Source: Photobacterium sp. TY1-4 | Lineage (GTDB): Bacteria > Pseudomonadota > Gammaproteobacteria > Enterobacterales > Vibrionaceae | Assembly: GCF_025398175.1 (NCBI RefSeq) | Contig: NZ_CP099735.1 | Location: 1,550,001 to 1,614,000, forward strand | Reading direction: 5' to 3' | Length of the DNA: 64,000 bases | Shown here: positions 1 to 8,638 of the stretch, one piece after another | Numbering within the stretch: the stretch's first letter is position 1 | Layout: the number at the start of each line of letters is the position of its first letter | Made by a program: the position numbers and the translations under genes | The notes under the pieces: model-generated | Database searches by the model: none | Told to the model about the DNA's origin: nothing | The model's input: the letters and a program-made list of their open reading frames with translations, nothing else

Positions 1-1
1 G

Positions 2-1096
2 ATGATTGGGGTGATCCTGTTTCTGGTGTTGCCGTTGGTCCTGCTGACGGTGAAAATTGTCAACAACGTGCGCGAGCGGGTTGAGCAGTTTACCGCGCAG
101 TTGGATCGCATGGCGTCGAATAACGACTTGAGTATCCGTCTGGATGACGGTCGGCGGGATGAATTTGGCCGGATCGCCAGTCATGTCGATCACCTGGCGA
201 GTAGTTTGAGTGAGACGTTAGACAAGACATTGCGCTTCGCCAGCCAGACGGAGAAAGAGATGGCGGCAATGGTTGATTTGGTGGCTAAAGCGAAAGACTC
301 CAGCCAACAGACTCACCTGCGCTGCGATAATATCGCCACGGCGATGACGGAAATGGCCCAGACCAGTGAGGAGGTGGCCGGGATCACCGTGGATGCGCAG
401 CACAGTACGGATCAGGTGAAAGAAAACGCCGAAGCCTGTTTTGAACACAGTGATCGTTCATTCCAGTCAGCCACGGAGCTGCTCGAAAATGTCGACCAGA
501 CGTTCGCCTGTATTGAGGCGCTGGAGAAGCAGATGGGCAGCGTGACGGAAATCCTGGATACGATTAATGCGATCTCGGAACAGACCAACCTGTTGGCACT
601 GAACGCTGCCATTGAAGCAGCCCGTGCGGGTGAGCAGGGACGGGGCTTTGCTGTGGTGGCGGATGAGGTCCGGACGTTGGCACAACGCAGCAAGCAATCG
701 ACGGAAGACATCCGCCAGCTGCTGGAGGGGATTGGCCAGAATGCCAAAGACTCCTTTGACAATATGCAGCAAAGCCGTGAAGCCAGTTACGAAGCCCAGG
801 AAGTGGTGTCGGATACCAAGTCTTTGGTGGAAAAACTAATCTTGGCGGTGAATGAAATTGCCCAGTTCAACGTTAGCATTGCCACGGCTTCCACCCAGCA
901 ATCGCAAACGGCGAAAAGTGTCGATACGGATGTGGATGAATTGTTGGATCTGGCGGATCATACCAAAAAGACCATTGCCGATATTCATCAGGAAATGGAA
1001 CTGGTGCAAGGCCGGATGGCTGAGTTGATGGAAGAAGTCAGTCACTTTACGATTGCGCAGTCCGGCGAAGCGCCGATGCGAATGACGGCCCGATAG
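2..1096 (+). CDS. Methyl-accepting chemotaxis protein, 5' end missing
   Basis: This is the cytoplasmic part of a chemoreceptor that signals through CheA/CheW to the flagellar motor. The visible 364 residues begin in a membrane segment (about residues 1-17), followed by a HAMP domain (about 20-75) and a long helical signalling domain. The strongly conserved hairpin tip is present at about 190-225, containing [19 protein letters not shown] and [15 protein letters not shown]. The sensory domain and first membrane helix lie left of the window, so base 2 is not the true start and the ligand cannot be inferred. The gene ends in TAG just before a bidirectional terminator. Family assignment is secure. 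Confidence 0.93.
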   Translation: MIGVILFLVLPLVLLTVKIVNNVRERVEQFTAQLDRMASNNDLSIRLDDGRRDEFGRIASHVDHLASSLSETLDKTLRFASQTEKEMAAMVDLVAKAKDSSQQTHLRCDNIATAMTEMAQTSEEVAGITVDAQHSTDQVKENAEACFEHSDRSFQSATELLENVDQTFACIEALEKQMGSVTEILDTINAISEQTNLLALNAAIEAARAGEQGRGFAVVADEVRTLAQRSKQSTEDIRQLLEGIGQNAKDSFDNMQQSREASYEAQEVVSDTKSLVEKLILAVNEIAQFNVSIATASTQQSQTAKSVDTDVDELLDLADHTKKTIADIHQEMELVQGRMAELMEEVSHFTIAQSGEAPMRMTAR

Positions 1097-1123
1097 CGGG
1101 GCTGCAATCGAGATCATCAAATG

Positions 1124-1153
1124 AAAATACCGGGCTCAGTGCCCGGTATTTTT
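1124..1153. terminator. Bidirectional intrinsic terminator
   Basis: The stem ATACCGGGC/GCCCGGTAT with loop TCAGT is flanked by A's on the left and T's on the right. It can stop the chemoreceptor gene (+) and the convergent ammonia-lyase gene (-). Confidence 0.85.
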
Positions 1154-1191
1154 ATGCCAGTTGCGGCAGCGCTCTGATATCCGGCAGAGGC

Positions 1192-2739
1192 TCAGTCATA
1201 CATTTTCCAGTTCTGCTCGCGGATCTGACTGATAAAGAGGCGCAGCTCGCCTTCGAGCGGCCGATCTTCACGCACCATTTCAAAATCTTTCTGAACGGAA
1301 GCCAGCATGGCTTGCAGTGCCGGGCTGAGGTGGCTGGTTTGCAACTCGCCCTGGGCTTCGCGAAGCAGCAGGGCCTGCGTTGAGGCGAGCAGCGAGGCGG
1401 AAGCAACTTGTTCCGTCAGCTCAAGCACTCGGAGGCAGTCACGGGAGGCGATGGTCCCCATGCTGACTTTGTCCTGGTTATGACACTCGGTTGAGCGTGA
1501 GAAGACACTGGCCGGCATGGTGTGCTTGAGTGCTTCCGCAGTCCAGGCTGAGATCCCGATCTGCACGGCTTTGAAGCCATGGTTGATGGGTTTGCGCGCA
1601 CCAGTCGCGCCGGTCAGGTTAAACGGCAGGCCGTTGTTGAACTTGTAATCCATCAACTGGGCCATCTGACGGTCCAGCAGATCGGCCAGGTTGGCAACCG
1701 CCACTTTCAGGGTGTCCATCGCCATCGCAATATGACCGCCGTAGAAATGACCGCCATGCAGGACGCGTTCATTGTCACCGTCAATAATTGGGTTGTCGTT
1801 GGCACTGTTGAGTTCATTTTCAATCAGCTGGCGCAACCAGGGCAGGCTGTCCTGCAGCACGCCGATCACATGCGGTGCACAACGCAGAGAGTAGCGATCC
1901 TGCAAGCGGTCGCTGTTCCGTGGCGGCAGGGAAGATTGTAGGTCGCTGCGCAACCAGCCGGCGATTTGCTGTTGTCCTTGATGCGGCTTCACGGCAAATA
2001 AGGCTTCATCGAAGTGGAAGTCATTACCTTGCATGCCGACAGAGACCATCGCGGTGATCCGGGTCGCGAGCTGGGCCAGATACTCAGCGCGTTTATACGC
2101 CAGGCAGGCCAGCGCGGTCATCACGGAGGTGCCGTTCATCAGCGCCAGGCCTTCTTTCGGCTTGAGCGTGATTGGATGCAAACTCAGTTCGGTATAGACG
2201 TCGGCAGCTGCACGGACCTCACCTTGATACACCACGTCACGCTCGCCGATCAGGGCGGCGGCCAGATAAGAGAGTGGCGTCAGATCGCCGCTGGCTCCTA
2301 CAGAGCCTTCCTGAGGGATCCGCGGGGTGATGTCGTGATTGATCAGGGTGACGATTTGATTCAGCAGCTCATGGCTGACCCCGGAAACGCCCTGCGTTAG
2401 TGAGCACAGACGTGTCGCCAGCACCGCACGGGCCTGCTGGTGATCAAGATGCTCACCGAGCCCGCAGCCATGAAAGCGGGTCAGGTGCAACGGCAGCTCA
2501 TCGACCAGCTCCGGCGGGATCGCCACGGTACAGGAATCCCCGTAACCGGTTGTCACGCCGTAGATCACGCCTTCTTCTTTCAGCAGGCTTTCAAGGAACG
2601 CAACACCGCGGTCAATTTTTGCGGTAAATGCAGGGGAATTATTGATTTTGGCCTGGGCACCGTTGGCAATATCAACCACGTCTTCAATGGTCAGGCGATC
2701 GGCGCCAAACAGAATGGCATCTTGATTATCAGAGTTCAT
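1192..2739 (-). CDS. MIO-dependent aromatic amino acid ammonia-lyase (HAL/PAL/TAL family)
   Basis: This enzyme should eliminate ammonia from an aromatic or imidazole amino acid, using the autocatalytic MIO cofactor. It has 515 residues from the second ATG, which has a weak GGA 7 bases upstream; an ATG 12 bases earlier has no ribosome site. The MIO motif GSVGASGDLTPLSY is intact (Ala-Ser-Gly about 149-151), as are the catalytic-loop Tyr (VIYGVTTGYGDS, about 60) and ENELNSANDNP. The specificity pair reads Phe-His in TRFHGCG. That is not the Ser-His typical of histidine lyases, nor the His-Leu or Phe-Leu of tyrosine and phenylalanine lyases. No hut genes are adjacent. Lyases of this type occur in aryl polyene clusters, and two such genes lie at 5.4-6.5 kb. 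Family is sure; substrate is open. Confidence 0.85.
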   Translation of the reverse strand: MNSDNQDAILFGADRLTIEDVVDIANGAQAKINNSPAFTAKIDRGVAFLESLLKEEGVIYGVTTGYGDSCTVAIPPELVDELPLHLTRFHGCGLGEHLDHQQARAVLATRLCSLTQGVSGVSHELLNQIVTLINHDITPRIPQEGSVGASGDLTPLSYLAAALIGERDVVYQGEVRAAADVYTELSLHPITLKPKEGLALMNGTSVMTALACLAYKRAEYLAQLATRITAMVSVGMQGNDFHFDEALFAVKPHQGQQQIAGWLRSDLQSSLPPRNSDRLQDRYSLRCAPHVIGVLQDSLPWLRQLIENELNSANDNPIIDGDNERVLHGGHFYGGHIAMAMDTLKVAVANLADLLDRQMAQLMDYKFNNGLPFNLTGATGARKPINHGFKAVQIGISAWTAEALKHTMPASVFSRSTECHNQDKVSMGTIASRDCLRVLELTEQVASASLLASTQALLLREAQGELQTSHLSPALQAMLASVQKDFEMVREDRPLEGELRLFISQIREQNWKMYD

Positions 2740-2894
2740 GAGAAAATCCATTAATTATCAGCAGATTAGAGGCTTGCCCTCTTATTGACGATCTCATCCT
2801 ATACAATATACATCATGTAGCATAATGCGGAAGGACGGTTTTTCGAGGTTTGTCACGACATGGGAAGTGGCTTGGTAGAGACAAGGGGCATCTC

Positions 2895-2920
2895 ATGGCT
2901 GGCATCGTGCCAGCCATTTT
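2895..2920 (+). terminator. Stem-loop with T run between lyase and ArsR genes
   Basis: The 9-bp stem ATGGCTGGC/GCCAGCCAT (loop ATCGT) is followed by TTTT on the plus strand only. No plus-strand gene precedes it. A possible promoter (TTGACG near 2785, TATACAATATACAT just after) would make a transcript of about 100 nt ending here, so it may terminate a small RNA. The rest of the 2740-2994 gap holds the lyase promoter region on the minus strand. Confidence 0.4.
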
Positions 2921-2994
2921 GGAGCTTGTGTATGCCTGCTTTGAAGATTGTTTCGAATGAAAGCGCTAACGATTCAAGATCACGATGATGGGTG

Positions 2995-3303
2995 TTACTT
3001 GTTCTGGAGCATGCGCAGTAAACCCGGAAACTTTGATTCTATTTCAGCATGACGGAGCTTGGCCAAAGAGCGGTTCCCGTGATCTACATGCTCGATCAGC
3101 CCTGATTCTTTCAGGATCTTAAAGTGATGAGAACGTGTGGCTTTTGAGATGGAAAGGTCGAAAGAAGTACAGTGTCTTTCTGCGTTTGGCTCATCGTTGA
3201 TCAGGTCAATGATGATTTTGAGCCGAACTGGGTGCGCAAGGGCTTTCAACATCTCCAGTGTTTCCTCGCGCGGTTGATTTGCGAGCGTCTCATGTTCTGA
3301 CAT
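2995..3303 (-). CDS. ArsR-type winged-helix transcriptional regulator
   Basis: This 102-residue protein is a small homodimeric repressor type. It opens with the typical helix LEMLKALAHPVRLKIIIDL. The recognition region SISKATRSHHFKILKESGLI is followed by a wing (VDHGNRSLAKL). There is no cysteine cluster of the metal-sensing ArsR type; the only Cys is in RHCTSF, so an organic or redox signal is as likely as a metal. It is divergent from the MFS exporter at 3573, and a GTTCGA/TCGAAC palindrome lies between them, which suggests that it represses itself and the exporter. Confidence in family is high; the ligand is unknown. Confidence 0.88.
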   Translation of the reverse strand: MSEHETLANQPREETLEMLKALAHPVRLKIIIDLINDEPNAERHCTSFDLSISKATRSHHFKILKESGLIEHVDHGNRSLAKLRHAEIESKFPGLLRMLQNK

Positions 3304-3362
3304 GTCGTTTTCCTATTTTATCGTTATGAAACAGATTGACACGGATGTTCCGCACCTATAAG

Positions 3363-3380
3363 GTTCGAAATATATCGAAC
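3363..3380. promoter_or_regulatory. Candidate ArsR operator
   Basis: The perfect inverted repeat GTTCGA-aatata-TCGAAC sits in the ArsR/MFS divergent region, 60 bases upstream of arsR. Its symmetry and spacing suit a winged-helix dimer. Binding is inferred. Confidence 0.5.
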
Positions 3381-3572
3381 GTTCGTGTTTTTCGTTACGT
3401 ATTGGCGTTGCCATACGTGTAATATTTTTCAAACCATTGTAGTGACAAAGACTGCGTCTGTCATGGACGAGATGAGTATCGAACACGCGCCGCTCGCGAG
3501 GTGCTGCAACGGGCTCGTACTGAGATGATGGATTCGTTCGAGGTAACTACAGAGAATGATGAAAGGCTAACT

Positions 3573-5117
3573 ATGGGTGGAATACATCGAACAAACCGCA
3601 CGTTCATGCTGTTTGCTGTCTTAATGGCTGTCTTTGTCGTGCCGAGCTCTATTTCTGGTACGGCAATTGCCTTGCCGTTTATCAGCGTAGAGTTGCAATC
3701 GGACCCGGCTAGTTTGCAGTGGGTGGTGAATGCTTTTAATTTGACGTTTGCCTGTTTTACGCTGATTTGGGGTAAATTTGCCGATGTGTTCGGCCGAAAG
3801 CGTTCGTTTATCGCAGGCGCATTGATTTATACACTGGCATCCATTGGTTCCGGGCTTGCGCCGAATATATTGTGGCTTGATATATTTCGGGCGCTTGCCG
3901 GTATCGGTGGCGCGGCTATTTTTTCCTGCGGCAGCGCGCTCTTTACTCAGACTTTTGAGGGGGAGCAAAGAACAAGAGTATTCGCTTTGTTTGGGGTGAC
4001 CGCAGGTTTAGGGATTACGTTCGGCCCCACGGTTTCCGGAATTTTACTGGAATTGTGGAGCTGGCAAGCCATTTTTGCCATGCACGCTGTGGTGCTTACC
4101 GCCGTACTTGTGATGAGCTCTAACATTCCAAGCGATGCTGACGAAGTAGGATCCGTGTCCCAGGTTGATTTCCCCGGAGCAGCTTTATTTATTGCCGGCA
4201 TGTTCTTGTTGATGCTGGCGGTGTCCAGGGGGTACGAATGGGGATGGTTGAGTTTGAAGACTGCTCTTGCCGTGTTATTGGGCGGGGTCATGTTCATTCT
4301 ATTTATCGTACGGGTAAAAAGAGCAGTACATCCGGTGCTGAATCTGGGGTTGCTCAGAAACCATGGTTTCCTTGGCCTGATCTTAGTACCTGTGGTTGCC
4401 AGCTTTACCTTTGTGACATTGCTGACGTACTTTCCCACTTATTTGACCGGAATGATGCAACAGTCCGCAGCAACTGCGGGTCTTATGATGCTGTTTTTGA
4501 CTTTGCCCGTGTTGGTGTTGCCGCTGATTGCCGGGAACTTAGTCTCGCGAGGGGTGAGAACAACGCGACTGATTTTCTTCAGCATCGTGTGCATGTTGCT
4601 TGGGATTGGCTTACTGGGTCTGTTGGTTGAGTTGTCGGTCTCCCTTTCATGGTTGGCGGCTGCCCTGTTGTTGATTGGAATAGGGATGGGAATCTCTGCG
4701 GGTTTAGTGGATGGAGAAGCACTTAGCAGCGTCAACGCTGATGAAACCGGCATGGCTGCCGGGGTACTCAATACTTTCCGGTTAGGGAGTGAAGCCGTTG
4801 CCGTTGCCCTGTATGGCGCGTTCATAAGCGCTTCGTTGACTCGACTTGTGCCTGAACATCTGAGTCAGTTGAAAGGGGGGAATGACGAGGCGTGGATTGC
4901 GGGCATGGCGTCAGGAAACTTTACCGAACTCCTCGAGCAGGTGAATGCTCGTGAGCAAGCAGTGCTAAGCCATGAAATGATCGCAGTGTATAAAATGGCG
5001 TTTACAACGACGAATGCGCTCTTAGGAAGTATTGCTGTGATTGTGAGCCTATTGGCCATGTACTGTTTACGAAAAGGGAACCGTTTAGTTCACTGTCGCG
5101 AGGCGTTGAGGCGTTGA
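3573..5117 (+). CDS. MFS drug-efflux transporter, DHA2-like
   Basis: This is an inner-membrane proton-coupled exporter of the major facilitator superfamily, about 514 residues. The start chosen is the ATG at 3573 because GAAAGG lies 6 bases upstream; open frame extends back to a GTG at 3501 without a ribosome site. It has roughly 14 hydrophobic segments. The loop 2-3 motif GKFADVFGRKRSF and the WVVNAFNLTFA segment (about 45-55) are typical of DHA2 multidrug pumps. It pairs with the divergent ArsR regulator. The stop codon falls inside an 8-bp tandem repeat that begins in the last codons. The substrate is unknown. Confidence 0.85.
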   Translation: MGGIHRTNRTFMLFAVLMAVFVVPSSISGTAIALPFISVELQSDPASLQWVVNAFNLTFACFTLIWGKFADVFGRKRSFIAGALIYTLASIGSGLAPNILWLDIFRALAGIGGAAIFSCGSALFTQTFEGEQRTRVFALFGVTAGLGITFGPTVSGILLELWSWQAIFAMHAVVLTAVLVMSSNIPSDADEVGSVSQVDFPGAALFIAGMFLLMLAVSRGYEWGWLSLKTALAVLLGGVMFILFIVRVKRAVHPVLNLGLLRNHGFLGLILVPVVASFTFVTLLTYFPTYLTGMMQQSAATAGLMMLFLTLPVLVLPLIAGNLVSRGVRTTRLIFFSIVCMLLGIGLLGLLVELSVSLSWLAAALLLIGIGMGISAGLVDGEALSSVNADETGMAAGVLNTFRLGSEAVAVALYGAFISASLTRLVPEHLSQLKGGNDEAWIAGMASGNFTELLEQVNAREQAVLSHEMIAVYKMAFTTTNALLGSIAVIVSLLAMYCLRKGNRLVHCREALRR

Positions 5118-5163
5118 GGCGTTGAGGCGTTGAGGCGTTGAGGCGTTGAGGCGTTGAGGCGTT
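5101..5163. repeat. Octanucleotide tandem repeat (AGGCGTTG, about 8 copies)
   Basis: There are seven full copies of AGGCGTTG plus a seven-base partial copy, all identical. The array starts in the last codons of the MFS gene, whose TGA stop lies within the second copy, so copy-number change would not alter the encoded protein. The 3' untranslated region would change length. Confidence 0.95.
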
Positions 5164-5249
5164 AGCCAACGGTGTAATGTGGTGTGCGCTGGGAGCGGTT
5201 TGCTTGATTCACCTCGCCTTACTAGACAGCACATATTGCATGATAGACA

Positions 5250-5284
5250 ACCGCCCCCGCTGTATAGCGCGGGGGCAGTTTTTC
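5250..5284 (+). terminator. Terminator after the MFS gene
   Basis: GC-rich stem (CCGCCCCCGC / GCGCGGGGGCAG) with a short TGTATA loop, followed by GTTTTTCTTT on the plus strand. Confidence 0.75.
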
Positions 5285-5357
5285 TTTCCTGAAACAGCGC
5301 TTTCACGAAGCTGCTTTTACGCGAAACTCGTCTTGCTGGCAGAAGCTCAATTCAGGC

Positions 5358-5618
5358 TCAGGCTGCCTTCACAGACGAGATATAATCGGCGAGGCTAGCG
5401 ACGGAAGCAAAGTGCTGGCGGGCGTCATTGTCATCGCTGTCCAGTGAGATCTGATATTTTTTCTTCAGCGCCAGTCCTAGTTCCAGCGCGTCAATTGAAT
5501 CCAGCCCCAGTCCGTCATTAAATAACGGCTCATCCGTCCCGATATCGTCAACGCTGATATCTTCAAGGTTGAGTGACTCAATGATCAGCTTTTTCAGTTC
5601 AAGATGAAGTTGTTCCAT
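5358..5618 (-). CDS. Acyl carrier protein, aryl polyene type
   Basis: This 86-residue carrier protein holds a growing acyl chain on phosphopantetheine. The attachment site is Ser in GLGLDSIDALEL (about residue 37). The start is the ATG at 5618, preceded by AAAGGA eight bases upstream; the open frame runs 36 codons further back without support. From memory, the ending HFASVASLADYISS and the acidic N-terminus resemble the dedicated carrier proteins of aryl polyene pigment clusters more than housekeeping AcpP. It is transcribed 160 bases after the chain-length-factor-like gene. No ketosynthase, dehydratase or ligase of such a cluster is visible in the window, so it looks like an orphan piece. 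Confidence 0.85.
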   Translation of the reverse strand: MEQLHLELKKLIIESLNLEDISVDDIGTDEPLFNDGLGLDSIDALELGLALKKKYQISLDSDDNDARQHFASVASLADYISSVKAA

Positions 5619-5778
5619 ACGTAACGTCCTTTCTGCGTCGGTTAGACTCGTTGTTAATATGCTCATTGTGACATATGTGTTGAGGTGGTTCATGACTGAG
5701 AAGCGGAAATTGGATCGAATTAACACTGTAATGTTTGTGCCCCGTATTCCGGCTTTTCAGGGTGTTCGATTCGGCTCG

Positions 5779-6522
5779 TCAGAGCTCATGATGGCGTTGC
5801 CAGGACCAGCAATGGCGATCGGTTGTTAATTGCCACTGGTGCTGGTTGCTCAACAAGTGTTTGATAAATTTGAGAGTTATCGGGCCTTCCTCTGGCTCAG
5901 GGGCGGTCGGGGTATCCCAGTGAACCCGATAGTGTTCGCCGCCGGTCAACAGCATCGCCAGAGCATAACTCTGGTAGTTTCCGGCATCGAATGACTGAAA
6001 CTGTGACGGCAGCGGGGCGTCATAGTCAACCAGCAAGACCCGGTGATCGGGATGCTCTGCCAGATACGCGGCAGCATCCACGAATGCGTTGTGCAGGGTG
6101 TCCTGTCCGGCCGCGATGGCTGTGACGGGCACCGGGCGGTTGGCGGCGATGGTAAACAGGCCGGCTGCCGTGTTGTGCACGGTTTGGGCAAAATTGGTTG
6201 GTGACGCTTCTTCTCCTTGCTGGATGCTTTCGATCAGGGCGATGGTGCGTGCCAGTTCACCGTGCCGACTGGCAAAGACGATATAGTCTACCGGTTGATC
6301 CTGAGTCAGGGTGAGTGCAGCCTGTAGGGCCAGTTTACTTAACTGACTGGTGCGTCGACGCATCATCGGCGGGATCAGATTGGCCGGGACGGGGGCCGGG
6401 TCTTCGGGCCAGCGCATATCTTGCTGCGCCCATTCTTGCCACTGGCGGGTGTCGGTTAATCCGGGAGACAGGGCCAGCCAGTCGAGTAGCGTGAAGGAAA
6501 ATGTGTTCATATTCATAGCCAT
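5779..6522 (-). CDS. Beta-ketoacyl synthase-like chain-length factor (aryl polyene type)
   Basis: This protein of about 247 residues resembles the truncated ketosynthase-like N-terminal domain (Ketoacyl-synt_2 type) used as chain-length factor beside a catalytic ketosynthase. It has RRRTSQLSKLALQAAL (about 52-67), VFASRHGELART, SPTNFAQTVHNTAAGLF and a C-terminal ALAMLLTG segment. The catalytic Cys of a true ketosynthase is not seen at the usual place (AAGQDTLHNAF instead), which agrees with a non-catalytic partner. The start at 6522 is the first of three close ATGs; the ATG at 6510 is equally possible. It precedes the acyl carrier protein on the same strand. The catalytic partner subunit is absent here. 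Confidence 0.8.
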   Translation of the reverse strand: MAMNMNTFSFTLLDWLALSPGLTDTRQWQEWAQQDMRWPEDPAPVPANLIPPMMRRRTSQLSKLALQAALTLTQDQPVDYIVFASRHGELARTIALIESIQQGEEASPTNFAQTVHNTAAGLFTIAANRPVPVTAIAAGQDTLHNAFVDAAAYLAEHPDHRVLLVDYDAPLPSQFQSFDAGNYQSYALAMLLTGGEHYRVHWDTPTAPEPEEGPITLKFIKHLLSNQHQWQLTTDRHCWSWQRHHEL

Positions 6523-6689
6523 CGTGATTACTTTATGGCTATGGTTGCATATATTAAAAATACGCCCCAGCAGAACCGGAATGATTATTGAGGCACTTCA
6601 CTTTTTTTGCGTCGTGCGGCCTGGAGGGGGGCGAGGAAAGCCCGCCACCCGGCAGAGATTAGATGGCGAGGATCAGGGGGAAAACAGCG

Positions 6690-7661
6690 TTACTGATGAC
6701 GCGTGTCCCACCATTGCTGAGCCTGCTCGAGTGCGGCAGCCTGATCCGGACACACCTGCATCATCTTCAGCACAATCGCCATGGTTGAGACGACCGCATG
6801 GGCGCCGTAATTGTTGTCGACTTCCCCGTCCCAGACTTGCCGCAGGTACTCGCCGCTGATCTCCCCGTGCTTACCGGAGGCACCTTCCAGGAACGTTGGC
6901 CACTCTTCTTCATAGAGCTCCCCGCGCGATACCCCGGCTAGGCGGCATGCGGTGCGGGGGCTGCGCTCACTTTCGCCGCCCTCTCCCTTGAAGGCGACCA
7001 TGTTCAGATCGCCGACCCGTTGCGCCGCTTCTGCGTGCAATTTTTCATAGCCTTGGTGGAAAATCCCATGGATGGCAAAGGGAGCACGCGCCGGATTGAG
7101 CGCGCGGGCGACGGTGTTGAGCGGGGTTCGCAGGCCGACCTGGTTGCGCAGGGCGAGCAAATCAACCAGAGGCTCGCAATAGGCAGACAGCGGGATGTAG
7201 CAGATGTCGTCGTGGGCGAGAATGATTTTGGCTTCTTCGGGGGTTGCGGCCTGCCGGATCCCGAGTGCCGGGCAGGCCGACTCAATCTGGAATTTCACCG
7301 CATCGACCGCGGCGTGGCCGTGCAGCAGGATCCGTACACCATTTTTGGCTAACAGTTTGGCTGCCAGCAGCAGCCAGGGCGGTTGGCGCCGCTTGCCGGC
7401 GAAGCAGGGCCAGTCGAGGTCAATAGCAAGCTCCTGCCAGTCCGGAGCGATCCGCTCGCGCAGCGCCTGAATATATCCGGCGGCCTCTTCACCGGTTTCG
7501 CAGCGGACCCGTTGCAGCATCAGCAGCACTGCCAACTGGAGCAACTCGGCTTTGCCGTCTAGGTACATGGTCAGTGCTTCCCGGGCTTCTTCCTGGGTCA
7601 GTGGCCGACGGCCTTTCTCGCCTCGGCCGACATGTTTAATAAATTCTGTAAATGCTGGCAT
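6690..7661 (-). CDS. ybiB: YbiB-like protein (TrpD2 family, phosphoribosyltransferase fold)
   Basis: This 323-residue protein is homologous to anthranilate phosphoribosyltransferase. The E. coli member YbiB is known as a nucleic-acid-binding protein rather than a Trp enzyme. The start at 7661 has AGGGAA four bases upstream and matches the family N-terminus, with GRGEKGRRPLTQEEAREAL; an ATG six codons earlier is possible. TrpD-like pieces remain: the helical N-domain LQLAVLLMLQRVRCETGEE and LRTPLNTVARALNPA (about 180). The family's usual GxGGD glycine-rich motif is replaced by DWPCFAGKRRQPPW. It is divergent from the dienelactone-hydrolase-like gene. Confidence 0.8.
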   Translation of the reverse strand: MPAFTEFIKHVGRGEKGRRPLTQEEAREALTMYLDGKAELLQLAVLLMLQRVRCETGEEAAGYIQALRERIAPDWQELAIDLDWPCFAGKRRQPPWLLLAAKLLAKNGVRILLHGHAAVDAVKFQIESACPALGIRQAATPEEAKIILAHDDICYIPLSAYCEPLVDLLALRNQVGLRTPLNTVARALNPARAPFAIHGIFHQGYEKLHAEAAQRVGDLNMVAFKGEGGESERSPRTACRLAGVSRGELYEEEWPTFLEGASGKHGEISGEYLRQVWDGEVDNNYGAHAVVSTMAIVLKMMQVCPDQAAALEQAQQWWDTRHQ

Positions 7662-7794
7662 TGCTTTCCCTAGTTCCATTTTTCACACTGATTATAACTA
7701 TACCCCATTGAAACGGAATGCGAATGTCTCGGTTTTTAACAAATCACCTACACTGTTAGAACTGTTGACGCGATGTAGATGCTTTGGAGGGAGA

Positions 7795-8550
7795 ATGAAA
7801 ATCGGACGTTTGGCAGCCACGTTATCCTTGTTGGTTGCTTGTACCGCGTTTGGTGAAGGGCAGATGGTCAGCTACCAGATCAATGGCGAGGCGTATGAAG
7901 GGTATTACACCACCCCGGCGGAAAGCGGCAAATCCGCTCCTTTGGTGTTGCTGGTTCATGATTGGGACGGGCTGACCGATTACGAAGTCAAACGGGCAGA
8001 GATGCTGGCTGAAGCCGGCTATGCCGTCTTTGCTGCAGATTTATTTGGTGCCGGAGTCCGCCCAACCAAAAATGAAGACAAGCGCCAGCATACCGGTGAG
8101 TTGTACAAAGATCGCCAGAAAATGCGTGACTTGCTTCAGGGCGCCATGACCAAGGCCCAATCCTTGGGAGCGAATACCCAGCAGGCGGTGGCGATGGGGT
8201 ACTGTTTCGGCGGCGCAGCAGTGCTGGAGATGGCCCGATCCGGGAGCGAGATGAAAGGGTTCGTGACCTTTCACGGCGGATTGAGCACCCCCGCAGGGCA
8301 GGATTATTCGCAAACCAAAGGCAGCGTACTGATTCTGCATGGCGGGGCCGATCAGGCGATTTCCATGAACGACTTCGCCGCCCTGTCGCAGGCACTGGAG
8401 CAAGCCAAAGTTAATAGTGAAATGATCGTTTACAGCGGCGCGCCCCATGCCTTTACCGTGTATGGATCGCCGAACTACCGTCAGGATGCGGATGTGAAAT
8501 CGTGGCAACGCTTTCTGACTTATCTGAAATCTGTGCTCCCTGCCGGATAA
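7795..8550 (+). CDS. Dienelactone hydrolase family protein, probable lipoprotein
   Basis: This is a 251-residue alpha/beta hydrolase. The nucleophile is Cys in GYCFGGAA, with Asp in HGGADQAIS and His in SGAPHAFTVYG, which makes the Cys-Asp-His triad of the family. The start at 7795 follows GGAGGGAG; longer reading frames upstream lack support. The N-terminus KIGRLAATLSLLVAC is a short signal peptide ending in a lipobox-like Leu-Val-Ala-Cys, so it may be anchored to a periplasmic membrane face. The substrate is probably an ester or lactone but cannot be named. It stands alone upstream of the oxidoreductase gene. Confidence 0.85.
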   Translation: MKIGRLAATLSLLVACTAFGEGQMVSYQINGEAYEGYYTTPAESGKSAPLVLLVHDWDGLTDYEVKRAEMLAEAGYAVFAADLFGAGVRPTKNEDKRQHTGELYKDRQKMRDLLQGAMTKAQSLGANTQQAVAMGYCFGGAAVLEMARSGSEMKGFVTFHGGLSTPAGQDYSQTKGSVLILHGGADQAISMNDFAALSQALEQAKVNSEMIVYSGAPHAFTVYGSPNYRQDADVKSWQRFLTYLKSVLPAG

Positions 8551-8638
8551 TCAGAGGCTGGTGCGGCACATTGCATCATCATGATTTGTTTGATTTTTAT
8601 TGCGGCCTTGGTCATGCTGAGGGCAGGAGGGACTTATC

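Noticed and set aside
1192..2739. Histidine utilisation (hut) locus
   Set aside because: No hutU, hutI, hutG or hutC is adjacent, and the specificity pair is Phe-His rather than Ser-His.
5101..5163. CRISPR-like array
   Set aside because: The units are 8 bp and contiguous with no spacers, so it is a simple tandem repeat.
5085..5306. Minus-strand frame encoding a repeated Thr-Pro-Gln-Arg-Leu-Asn-Ala-Ser peptide
   Set aside because: It is produced by the octanucleotide array and overlaps the MFS gene end; there is no ribosome site or family support.
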